The position numbers and the translations under genes were made by a program. A model generated the notes under the pieces. It was not told the origin of the DNA and ran no database searches. It saw only the letters and a program-made list of their open reading frames with translations. A stretch of DNA of 15,932 nt from Caryophanales bacterium UBA4694 (GTDB taxonomy: Bacteria; Bacillota_I; Bacilli_A; RFN20; CAG-288). The stretch covers positions 1-15,932 of the forward strand of contig DHKM01000021.1 in NCBI GenBank assembly GCA_002404835.1, written 5' to 3'. How positions within the stretch are numbered: the stretch's first letter is position 1; each line of letters begins with the position of its first letter. Positions 7,470-14,843 of the stretch are shown piece by piece.

Positions 7470-8744
7470 CTATATCAATTCACATCTCAGTCCTTTTGGT
7501 AAATAGTTTTTGAATTTGTTTTTTACTTTCTTACCAAAACCAAGCTTCAAATCCCCGTATCGGCAGACCTTGAGTCCATCTTCAGAATCATTCTTCACTA
7601 GCTGGATTTCTTCGCCTTTTGCATAACGAATCGCTTCTTCCCTGGTGATTTCGATAGTAGGGAAGTCTCCGACTTTAGAATAGCTGTGATCATAAGGACA
7701 TTTGGGATGTTCGGTCAGGTCTTGGATTTTAGTCCCTATAACAATGAATGGCAATGATTCCAATTCAGTATAGAATCGATTAATCAAAAACGTGTTTTTC
7801 TTATATGAAACCGTATGAAGGGAATTTCCGTTTTCCTTTCCTTGATACTTTGCTTCTTTGAAAGAATATGAATCTCCGGATTTCTTTCTCAATATAGAAA
7901 AATAGATTCCTTCTCCATCAAACACACCAGGTATTAGATGATATCCGTACTTTCCAGGTAAGACATCTTTATGTTTGATATTAATTTTTATTTCTTCTAT
8001 ATCCGTATGTTTTTTCAAGAATTCTTCTACTTGATTCTCATCTTCCTCTACGCTAAGACTACAGGTCGAATAACATATGATTCCGTCTTTCTTTAAAAGC
8101 TGATAGGCCTTTTCCAATAAATCTGCCTGAATAGGGAGCAGTCGTTCGACTTTGTCGATAGACCAATCCTCCTTCATCTTTTCTTCTTTACGGATCATTC
8201 CACTTCCAGAACAAGGGGCATCAAGAAGAATAAGATCAAATGATGAATCAAACCTGCTCGGAATTTTCAAAGGATCCATAGACATTGTAGCAATATTGCT
8301 TAAGCCAAGTCGGTCCGTGTTTTTGACGATTTCCAAAGCCCGTGTATAGGATATGTCATTGCTTATGATCAGGGAATCTTTTCTTCGGAATGAAAAAGCA
8401 ATGCTTTTTCCTCCGGGAGCCGCGCACATATCAAGGACAAGCGGGTCTGGCTTTACCAAATCATCTAGATAATAAGAGATAAGAGCACTGCTTGGATCCA
8501 GAAGATAAAAAGCACCAGCGAAGTGTTCAAGACTTTTGCCAAGTCGGGCTTTTGTTTTGTTGAAGCGGTAGAGTCTGTCATCGTACTTATCCTGTCGCAG
8601 TTCTTTTTCAAAAGGGAACAAACTGATTCCCATCAGTCTTGGATTGAGAAGCAAGGAAGAGACCGGCTCGTCATTAAGGTGTTCTAGGAACTTCGAAATC
8701 GTATCCTTTTCTGCATAAGGTTTCAAAAGCTGTGAAAAATCCAT
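7470..8744 (-). CDS. rsmF: RsmF-type 16S rRNA cytosine-5 methyltransferase
   Basis: A 424-residue member of the NOL1/NOP2/Sun RNA methyltransferase family, which transfers a methyl group from S-adenosylmethionine to carbon 5 of cytosine in rRNA. The SAM-binding motif VLDMCAAPGGKS lies at 103-114 and the acidic ribose-binding segment SNDISYTRA at 128-136. Both catalytic cysteines are present: Cys178 in DAPCSGSGM and Cys228 in YSTCSL. The C-terminal part ends in GDLKLGFGKKVKNKF then LPKGLR, the RsmF-type RNA-binding extension rather than the RsmB type. The exact target base cannot be read from sequence, so the symbol is by family. GAGGAG eight bases before the ATG supports the start. It stands alone: the lysine promoter and riboswitch separate it from the transporter genes, and the next gene upstream is divergent. 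I found no clear terminator directly after its stop. Confidence 0.9.
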   Translation of the reverse strand: MDFSQLLKPYAEKDTISKFLEHLNDEPVSSLLLNPRLMGISLFPFEKELRQDKYDDRLYRFNKTKARLGKSLEHFAGAFYLLDPSSALISYYLDDLVKPDPLVLDMCAAPGGKSIAFSFRRKDSLIISNDISYTRALEIVKNTDRLGLSNIATMSMDPLKIPSRFDSSFDLILLDAPCSGSGMIRKEEKMKEDWSIDKVERLLPIQADLLEKAYQLLKKDGIICYSTCSLSVEEDENQVEEFLKKHTDIEEIKINIKHKDVLPGKYGYHLIPGVFDGEGIYFSILRKKSGDSYSFKEAKYQGKENGNSLHTVSYKKNTFLINRFYTELESLPFIVIGTKIQDLTEHPKCPYDHSYSKVGDFPTIEITREEAIRYAKGEEIQLVKNDSEDGLKVCRYGDLKLGFGKKVKNKFKNYLPKGLRCELI

Positions 8745-8784
8745 GATATTCTCCTCAATATTTCATTATACAAGATTTGTTTGA

Positions 8785-8812
8785 TTGAAAAGATGAAAAA
8801 TCATGCTAAACT
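8785..8812 (+). promoter_or_regulatory. Promoter of the small beta-rich protein gene
   Basis: TTGAAA (8785-8790) and TAAACT (8807-8812) are spaced by 16 bases, and the -10 box is preceded by TGC, an extended -10 element. It lies about 28 bases before the ATG at 8840 and drives the gene divergently from the methyltransferase gene. The same -10 hexamer, TAAACT, is used by the tRNA promoter at 9583-9611. Confidence 0.6.
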
Positions 8813-8839
8813 ATTAGTAGTGAAAAAGAGAGGGTTATT

Positions 8840-9310
8840 ATGGCATCCAAAAACACAAAGAAGACGATAGGGAAGAAGTCGAGTATGAATCCTGCCGTTT
8901 CTGCTGCACCGGATACTGGCGAAGACCTTTTTGTCGTTCTTGGTGGAGTAAGGCACCAGTTCAGTTCCCAGATTTCAAAGATCTATGATGTAAAAGAATA
9001 TTTCTACAAAGGTCGTTTCAACAAAGGAGATAGCATCCGTTTTGTTCATCGTAACGGATCCGAAGTACCTGTTCATGACACTCCAAACTGCGGTTATACA
9101 TTAGTCGGAAAGGCACAAAGACTTCTGGCAAGCAAGAAAGCACTTCTTGCAAACGGAGAACCCGGAGATGATCAGGAATATGTCTACATCAATGATCATT
9201 CTGAATTGAGCTTTGTTGCCGATTCTGCAGAATATACTCTATTTGTCAGGGTATATGACAACCTTAACGATATCAACAACGATCGTTGGGTTGTTATATA
9301 TATGGAATAA
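8840..9310 (+). CDS. Small beta-rich protein of unknown function, SusE/CBM-like pattern
   Basis: A 156-residue protein I cannot assign by name. Residues 1-27 are a basic, Ser/Ala/Pro-rich tail without a hydrophobic segment, so it is probably cytoplasmic. From residue 30 the alternating pattern suggests a beta sandwich: FVVLGG (31-36), EYFYKGRFNKGDSIRFVH (53-70), GYTLVG (85-90), ELSFVADSAEYTLFVRVYD (122-140) and WVVIYME at the end. The KGD turn followed by a late (A/G)xYxhxh strand is like the small starch-binding or SusE-type modules, and gene 10497-11687 has a similar arrangement at its residues 109-207; this is a resemblance by eye only. AGAGGG lies just before the ATG. It is a single-gene unit with its own promoter and terminator. 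Confidence 0.75.
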   Translation: MASKNTKKTIGKKSSMNPAVSAAPDTGEDLFVVLGGVRHQFSSQISKIYDVKEYFYKGRFNKGDSIRFVHRNGSEVPVHDTPNCGYTLVGKAQRLLASKKALLANGEPGDDQEYVYINDHSELSFVADSAEYTLFVRVYDNLNDINNDRWVVIYME

Positions 9311-9328
9311 TCTGCAAATCATAATCAA

Positions 9329-9359
9329 AGATAGAGGCTTTCTTTCCTCTATCTTTTTT
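9329..9359 (+). terminator. Rho-independent terminator after the small beta-rich protein gene
   Basis: AGATAGAGG (9329-9337) and CCTCTATCT (9346-9354) form a perfect 9-bp stem with an 8-base loop, followed by a T-run to 9359. It lies 19 bases past the stop codon. Confidence 0.9.
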
Positions 9360-9364
9360 CAACT

Positions 9365-9395
9365 CAAAAAAAGACAATACCACAATGGTATTGTC
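9365..9395 (-). terminator. Rho-independent terminator of the tRNA Val-Thr unit
   Basis: GACAATACCA (9373-9382) and TGGTATTGTC (9386-9395) form a perfect 10-bp stem with a 3-base loop. On the minus strand it is followed by a T-run (complement of 9365-9372). It lies 13 bases past the CCA end of tRNA-Thr and converges with the terminator of the plus-strand gene. Confidence 0.9.
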
Positions 9396-9408
9396 TCATT
9401 CAATCAAA

Positions 9409-9484
9409 TGGTGCCACCTGCCGGACTCGGACCAGCTACCTTCTGATTACAAATCAGATGCTCTACCAGGTGAGCTAAGGTGGC
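9409..9484 (-). tRNA. tRNA-Thr (anticodon UGU)
   Basis: On the minus strand the cloverleaf is complete: a 7-bp acceptor stem GCCACCT/AGGTGGC, a D arm GCTC/GAGC, an anticodon stem TCTGA/TCAGA with loop TTTGTAA (anticodon TGT), a T stem GCTGG/CCGGC, discriminator A and an encoded CCA (9409-9411). The total is 76 bases. The T loop reads TCCGAGT where TTCGAAT or TTCGAGT is usual, so position 55 is C rather than the near-universal T (pseudouridine). It is the second gene of a two-tRNA unit, eight bases after tRNA-Val. Confidence 0.95.
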
Positions 9485-9492
9485 AATTACGC

Positions 9493-9567
9493 TGGTGATC
9501 CCGACTGGGTTTGAACCAGCGACCTTTCCCGTGTGAAGGGAACGTTCTCCCGCTGAACTACGGAATC
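9493..9567 (-). tRNA. tRNA-Val (anticodon CAC)
   Basis: On the minus strand: acceptor stem GATTCCG/CGGGATC (one G-T pair), D arm GTTC/GAAC, anticodon stem TTCCC/GGGAA with loop TTCACAC (anticodon CAC, reading GTG codons), T arm GCTGG/CCAGT with the standard loop TTCAAAC, discriminator A and encoded CCA. It is 75 bases long. A dedicated CAC isoacceptor supplements the usual UAC tRNA that must be encoded elsewhere. Confidence 0.95.
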
Positions 9568-9582
9568 ACAATTGCGAAGAAT

Positions 9583-9611
9583 AGTTTATCAAATCCATGT
9601 TGTTAATTCAA
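9583..9611 (-). promoter_or_regulatory. Promoter of the tRNA Val-Thr unit
   Basis: On the minus strand TTGAAT (complement of 9606-9611) and TAAACT (complement of 9583-9588) are exactly 17 bases apart. The -10 box lies 15 bases before the first base of tRNA-Val, the usual spacing for tRNA transcription. Confidence 0.65.
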
Positions 9612-9659
9612 CATTTTTTCTTTTTCATCGTTTCATATATTCATTCATATGATTATTTT

Positions 9660-9668
9660 TGATAAAAT
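9660..9668 (+). promoter_or_regulatory. Possible extended -10 promoter of the surface-protein cluster
   Basis: TGATAAAAT (9660-9668) is an extended -10 element with a TAAAAT hexamer. The -35 region 17 bases upstream (TTCATT) is weak. It is the only good promoter candidate between the divergent tRNA unit and the plus-strand surface-protein cluster. Confidence 0.4.
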
Positions 9669-9691
9669 AATAAAAGCTTTTTTGCAAGAAT

Positions 9692-10500
9692 ATGAAATAA
9701 ACGTCAAATAAGTGCATAATCTCTGCTTTTCTCACTCTGATTATGACCATCATTACCATTATCAGTTCGACTATGGCATGGTTTACGGCTTCCAGAAAAG
9801 TAAATGCCACAATGAATGGTTTTGAAGTAACACTTCCTCCGTCCCAAAAGGCGGATTTGTATTACCCGAACAAAAATTACAATTCCAATCTTAATTTATA
9901 CTCAGGATACGAAAAAGAAAAACTGACCAATGAAGAGAAAAGAGCATTTACTAAGATCAGTGACTCAGATAATAAAACAGAACAACTCTCTCCTACCTCA
10001 ACATCTTCTTTATGGCCGAACAGTCAGCTGACCTTCGCTTTGGTATTCACTCCATTAGTACCGGAAATTTTGTTTTCCGTATCTCTTCCTGGGAATCAGA
10101 GGCAAGCAATGACAAAAGGATTGAAAAAGATAAAGGTATCCGGCTTTCTTGGACCATCGGAATCTATGCCGATTGTCTTAAACACAAAGAAGGCTTCGAA
10201 GAAGCATTGGATTATTTCAATAATAGGCAGGAAAACAAATTTGAATCTTCTTACACAGATTCAATAGATAAAGAGACACAGGATCTACTTACAATAAGCG
10301 TTGCGGATAACAGCCAAATATTGGCTCTTTACTTCACCATTGCTTTCGAAGATAACCCAGAAAAATACTTCGAACTGGATGATAGCACTGGCTTTTACAT
10401 GTCAAAACCGGATTCTATCTATCAATCAAACTGCTATGAGAAGCTCTCTTTTCTTGCGCAAAAATTCGAATTGCTTCCTCCTGAGGATAATTCAAAATGA
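9692..10500 (+). pseudogene. Broken gene for an exported AWFT-motif protein
   Basis: Two defects are visible. First, ATG-AAA at 9692 is followed by an in-frame TAA at 9698, after which the same frame continues through a good signal-peptide-like stretch (TSNKCIISAFLTLIMTII) into SSTMAWFTASRKV. Starting instead at the ATG at 9743 gives a hydrophobic stretch with no basic start and no ribosome binding site. Second, the frame carrying NSQLTFALVFTP gives way near 10045-10065 to a frame one base back carrying STGNFVFRISSWESE onward to the TGA at 10498-10500. Both halves have protein-like composition: the first has AWFT after the hydrophobic segment, and the second ends with the strand motif ALYFTIAFEDNPEKYF. 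The stop overlaps the ATG of the next gene by four bases, so the intact ancestor was coupled to it. A sequencing error could explain one defect but is less likely for both. Function unknown; exported or membrane-anchored. Confidence 0.6.
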
Positions 10501-11687
10501 AACGATTTGGTCCAAAACATAAGATCATTGCCGCCACAATGTTTGCGATTTTTTCTTTGCTTTCCACCATGTGTGCCTGCTTTGCTTGGTTCACCATAAA
10601 CAATCCTTCAATCAAATTCGAAACCGTGTCCGGAGACATGTCCATTTCTGTAAAGAAGGTATCTGCTTATCGTTATGTTTATCCCTATTACACCGGCAGC
10701 AATTCTTTTATCGACTATCAGGCAGAAGCTTCCATAAAAGAATACATCATTCTTAACGATAGCAATGAATCCTTTCAGACACCGGATACTTCAGCTGTCA
10801 CAGAAGATACTAACAACAATAGTTACTATATCGTGGGAGATAAAACGTTCATCGGAACAGATAAATTCGAAGAATATCAGACTTCTTCAGGAATCATATT
10901 TGCGACAAAGGGAGACTCTCTTGTTGCCGATGGTGTTCCTTTATCCAAAGGGGCACATCTAGCCATTACGAAAAACAACAAGGATTTTTTCCAATTCAAG
11001 AATATCACTTCTAACAATAATGAAAATATAAGCACAAAAGAAAATAAGTTCATCACCATCAATAGAGCAGGCATCTATGATTTCGAAATGAACAAAAACT
11101 CCCTGACCCTGAACCGCAGGCAGAGAGAGGATGATGCCATTCTTGAAATGACGATTTTTGATCCAACCTATGCACTGCTCCAAGGTCAAGGCGATTCCAA
11201 AGCGGTCGCAATCTATAATCAAAACACCTGCCTTATCTATGACATCCTAATTGATGTGAAAAACGATACACATGATTTTGAATTGACTCTTGATGCAAAA
11301 AGGAATCTCATCAGCGGAAAAGAGAACTTATCGAATTACGTCACTTTGCGAACCAAGGAAGAGACCGAAGATATAAGAACCGGAGACGAGATTTACAACT
11401 TGTTCCATGATCCGAATCTGACGGAGGAAGAAAAGAAGATTTACAATACAGGTGATGATGTGAAAGTTTTTAATGCGAACGAAGATAAAAGCACCTTGTT
11501 TCAAAAAGAATACTCAAGCACAGCAAAGCAAACTTCCGTACATCTCTATATTGCAATTGATTATGATCCCAACCGGATTGGATATTTCTTCAATCAAGAC
11601 AAACTCGGAAGAGAATACGAATTGATGCGTGATTTCGGTTTTTACTTCACATCCAAGCAAAAGACAGGAAAGGAAAGCAAAAAATGA
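10497..11687 (+). CDS. Exported AWFT-motif protein of unknown function
   Basis: A 396-residue protein I cannot name. The N-terminus is basic (MKRFGPKHK) with a hydrophobic segment at about 10-30 that ends in CACFAWFT (26-33), placing the rest outside the cell, either cleaved or held by the N-terminal anchor. Residues 109-207 resemble a small beta-sandwich module: YYIVGD, then DGVPLSKGAHLAITK (145-159), then ITINRAGIYDFEMNKNSLTL (187-205), the usual pattern of SusE-like or starch-binding modules. Residues 348-383 include VHLYIAIDYDPNR and GFYFTSK, which mirror the C-terminus of the broken gene before it. It begins within the stop of that gene and its own stop overlaps the next start (ATGA both times), with GAGGAT upstream. 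Arrangement and motif suggest a component of a surface assembly; TasA/camelysin-like proteins also have a hydrophobic leader and beta-rich body, but no specific homology is claimed. Confidence 0.85.
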   Translation: MKRFGPKHKIIAATMFAIFSLLSTMCACFAWFTINNPSIKFETVSGDMSISVKKVSAYRYVYPYYTGSNSFIDYQAEASIKEYIILNDSNESFQTPDTSAVTEDTNNNSYYIVGDKTFIGTDKFEEYQTSSGIIFATKGDSLVADGVPLSKGAHLAITKNNKDFFQFKNITSNNNENISTKENKFITINRAGIYDFEMNKNSLTLNRRQREDDAILEMTIFDPTYALLQGQGDSKAVAIYNQNTCLIYDILIDVKNDTHDFELTLDAKRNLISGKENLSNYVTLRTKEETEDIRTGDEIYNLFHDPNLTEEEKKIYNTGDDVKVFNANEDKSTLFQKEYSSTAKQTSVHLYIAIDYDPNRIGYFFNQDKLGREYELMRDFGFYFTSKQKTGKESKK

Positions 11688-14600
11688 AAAAAGGCAAAAG
11701 ATTACTGCCTTCTTTTATGTTGGCTTTCTCCATCGTAGGGTTCTTCACTTCTACTTTCTTCTGCCTTGCCGCTTTCATCAAGTTCCAGGAGACGGACGAT
11801 CTCGCTTATGGAAAAATCGGTCTCAGAAGTTACTTCCATTGCGGATCGGGAACCCAAGATGATCCCTATGTAATTACAAGACCTAGACACCTATTCAATT
11901 TATCTAGGCTTCAATCTTTGGGCGTATTCGGAGACAAGAATTATTTTCAACTCGGTTATCAGATAGATTCTGAGCATTTTGGATTCTATAAAGGCGACAC
12001 ATCGGAATATTCCTCTGTCCTGGATATGACGGATCAGTCCATTATCTCCATCGGAAGCGAAGCGACTCCATTTTATGGTGTTTTCGAAGGAAACGGAATG
12101 ATTATTTCGAATCTTACTGTCAAAGCCTCCCTTGAAGACAGTGGCATGTTCGGTTATGTGGCTTCCGGTGCAATCATCCAAAACCTTCTGCTTGACAATG
12201 TAACCATTTGCAACGATGGATACACTTCCAGCTTTGATGATTTCTACTCTTCTGCTGCAGAAGATTCCATGAAGAAAAAGACTTCGTTCATCGTAAGGCA
12301 AGGTGATGCATCTGTCAGCTATAGTTATGTCGAGGGCACAGATGGCACCATTCAAAACAATGTGACCAATACAAATGCCATCTTATCCGGAACAACCGCC
12401 TCATTCACCATCGAAAGAAGTGGCACCATGCCTTCTTTCGAAGTCCATACCGAATCCAGCACTTCGAATATCAACTATTCTCTTTTGATGTCCGATGATT
12501 TTCTTTCAAAAACGGATCATGAAAGTAAGTTTCCGACTTTTATTTTAAACGATGATAGTAAAGATAATCCGATGCAAAACATTTTTTCATTTTTTGATGA
12601 AATAGAAAAGCAACCTGCAGGAACAATATCTTATCCATTGACACTAGCCATGACAATTTCGAGTGTCGCTAGCCTTTTGGATAGCCAAGGCATCAATCAT
12701 TCAAAAGTCATTTCTTCGCTGAACATCAGTTTTGAAAAGAAACGAGCCGGGTCTCCCCTTATCATGTATGTCCAACCTAGAGACATCCAACATGGAAACA
12801 ATATCGGACTAGTTATCGGTCATCTCGATGGATCGTGTCTGAATGTCTTCGTCCATAACGGAGTATTCCAGATCAACGATAGTACCGATATGACTTCTGT
12901 GGATCAGAAATCCATGACTGGTTTTATTGGGTTGATTGGACCTAGTGTTTCAAACAAAGCCAGCGAGAATGCAAAGGGCGGTGTTGCCATTCAGGGAAAG
13001 GATGTCGGTGTCCTCGATTTCACGGACATCTACAACAGCGTTGTCGGCACTGGCACCTTCAAACATGAGACCACTCCTCTTTCCAGTTCTTCGGATTACT
13101 ATTCTTATGAGCCTATAAGTCCAGATAACGGAAACGAATACTTCGAATATTTAAGATATAAAGAAAAAAATACAGATACTACCCGATATACAGAAAAAGA
13201 AAAATCATTGTCTTTAATTGGAAAAACAGTAATCGAAGATGATGACTCCCACAACAGAGGCTTAGGCGTTTTCAAGATAGCTACAGATTATCTGACCACT
13301 GGTCATACAGACCATTTATTTGAACGTTCCGACAAATCAAGAATCACAAAATCAAAAGATACAAGTAGTCAGGCAGGAACAAATACCTATATAAAAAATG
13401 ATGCAACTCATGTTTTCTATTCGACTTTTGAATACAAAAAAGAAAACAATAACAGATACTCGGGTGGCATTTCTACTCTTTTAGATTGTATAAAAAATCC
13501 TTATTACAATGGATACTATCAAACTTCACGTCTCATATCACCTGGATATTACATTCCATCTGATACAACTTTAGCAAGTCAGGATCTGTATGAATCTTAC
13601 TACAACTTCCTTTTCCGTTTTTCATTAGACTCAAATCGCAACAGCTTTTATTTCAATGATCTTGATGATACTTCGATAGGAGGGCAGTTCCTTTCCAATT
13701 ATTTCCAGAGTAAACTTGTTGACGAAGAAGGAAATCGATTATCGAGAGATTCCAGCCAATTCGGCCTTATGATAAAAGATAAAAACAGAAATAATATTTC
13801 TGAATTGACAACATGTTTTCCCTTAAACGGAAATGAAGGTTCTGCAAACATGTACGTTTTTAATGAAGACAAAACACAACCAAGTTCGGGAGACATTCTA
13901 ACCAACCAAGCTTCTTATGTGGTTGGTAATTCCATCAATTTCGAAATAAAAACGGATATGGCAAACGTCACCATCTTAGCCAGCAATAGCAATAAAGAAA
14001 GTGGGCCGGATACCTCTGGATCCATGCTTGGAATCTATAAGCTGAATAACACTTTGAAAAAAGTAAACTCTCTAGACAACATCTACGCTATGTGCGACGA
14101 GAGCGGAAACTTAAACAGTTGGTCAACACCAGATTATGGAATGGTGCTTTCCGCTAACTTCGATATTTCCTATTTCAATTACGACGGAAGCGGAAATATT
14201 GGCACGGCCTCTTTAGATGATAAGAATTTCACAAAAATCACTTCAAACGATATGGGCTCAAAATCTTTGGCTATAATCGGACAAAGTTCTTACTCCACTT
14301 CTTTGGCTTCCCCGATTTTTGCTCATACATTCAAACTACCCAAAGGAAGATATTGTCTAGGATCTGCCATTGGTTGCGCAAACGTCTACTATATCTGCGC
14401 CCAAGGTCAGGATGACGGCGACATCTCTTTATCCGCAAATGTCTTCAACAGTCAAAACAAAGTCGAGAATATTGATTTTCTCAAAAATACATCCGAAGCC
14501 ATTTTCCAGAGAAGTAACAATCAAATTACATTCAATGCAGATACAGCAAAGAAAGCACGGTGCTTCCTGATCTTCGATTCCGGCAATGTCACACGATTCA

Positions 14601-14833
14601 ACGCAGCCAGCAAAAATGCAAACAGCAACAAATTCAAGATGAGAATGGAATACAAGGAAGATTCCGATTCTTTCTTCTTTACTCTGATTGACGGATCAAG
14701 CATTGACAGGCTGACTTCGATTTCCCTTGTCAATTATGGTGTCCAGGATGTTATAGGTGCAAAAAATATAACCGTCAATTTATTCAATGGTGCGTTAATA
14801 TCCGATAGCAAAAAAATAACATATCCACGATAG
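11684..14833 (+). CDS. Large exported surface protein with GLUG-like repeats
   Basis: A 1049-residue protein. A basic start (MKKGKR) and hydrophobic segment (about 8-33) act as signal or anchor. Residues 53-80 (GSGTQDDPYVI, then HLFNLSRLQSLG) and 130-175 (FYGVFEGNGMIISNLTV, then GMFGYVASGAIIQNLLLDNVTI) match the GLUG-type surface repeats found in adhesins and IgA1-protease-like proteins of Gram-positive bacteria. The remainder is Ser/Thr/Asn-rich and beta-like with no catalytic motif that I recognise. There is no LPxTG sorting signal and no C-terminal membrane anchor; the sequence ends NYGVQDVIGAKNITVN and about 25 further residues. Base composition is uneven: 13021-13080 is about 53% G+C while 13141-13200 and 13381-13440 are near 25%. 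AGGAAAGGAA precedes the start, which overlaps the previous gene by four bases. Likely a cell-surface or secreted adhesin-type component; the role is inferred. Confidence 0.85.
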   Translation: MKKGKRLLPSFMLAFSIVGFFTSTFFCLAAFIKFQETDDLAYGKIGLRSYFHCGSGTQDDPYVITRPRHLFNLSRLQSLGVFGDKNYFQLGYQIDSEHFGFYKGDTSEYSSVLDMTDQSIISIGSEATPFYGVFEGNGMIISNLTVKASLEDSGMFGYVASGAIIQNLLLDNVTICNDGYTSSFDDFYSSAAEDSMKKKTSFIVRQGDASVSYSYVEGTDGTIQNNVTNTNAILSGTTASFTIERSGTMPSFEVHTESSTSNINYSLLMSDDFLSKTDHESKFPTFILNDDSKDNPMQNIFSFFDEIEKQPAGTISYPLTLAMTISSVASLLDSQGINHSKVISSLNISFEKKRAGSPLIMYVQPRDIQHGNNIGLVIGHLDGSCLNVFVHNGVFQINDSTDMTSVDQKSMTGFIGLIGPSVSNKASENAKGGVAIQGKDVGVLDFTDIYNSVVGTGTFKHETTPLSSSSDYYSYEPISPDNGNEYFEYLRYKEKNTDTTRYTEKEKSLSLIGKTVIEDDDSHNRGLGVFKIATDYLTTGHTDHLFERSDKSRITKSKDTSSQAGTNTYIKNDATHVFYSTFEYKKENNNRYSGGISTLLDCIKNPYYNGYYQTSRLISPGYYIPSDTTLASQDLYESYYNFLFRFSLDSNRNSFYFNDLDDTSIGGQFLSNYFQSKLVDEEGNRLSRDSSQFGLMIKDKNRNNISELTTCFPLNGNEGSANMYVFNEDKTQPSSGDILTNQASYVVGNSINFEIKTDMANVTILASNSNKESGPDTSGSMLGIYKLNNTLKKVNSLDNIYAMCDESGNLNSWSTPDYGMVLSANFDISYFNYDGSGNIGTASLDDKNFTKITSNDMGSKSLAIIGQSSYSTSLASPIFAHTFKLPKGRYCLGSAIGCANVYYICAQGQDDGDISLSANVFNSQNKVENIDFLKNTSEAIFQRSNNQITFNADTAKKARCFLIFDSGNVTRFNAASKNANSNKFKMRMEYKEDSDSFFFTLIDGSSIDRLTSISLVNYGVQDVIGAKNITVNLFNGALISDSKKITYPR

Positions 14834-14843
14834 GAGGATGAAA

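Noticed and set aside
10012..10500. Separate gene starting at the ATG at 10012
   Set aside because: There is no ribosome binding site or leader peptide, and its content is the continuation of the frame before it; a frameshift in one gene explains it better.
9692..10500. Programmed -1 frameshifting joining the two frames
   Set aside because: No slippery heptamer or downstream structure is evident around 10040-10065, and the early TAA at 9698 needs a second explanation.
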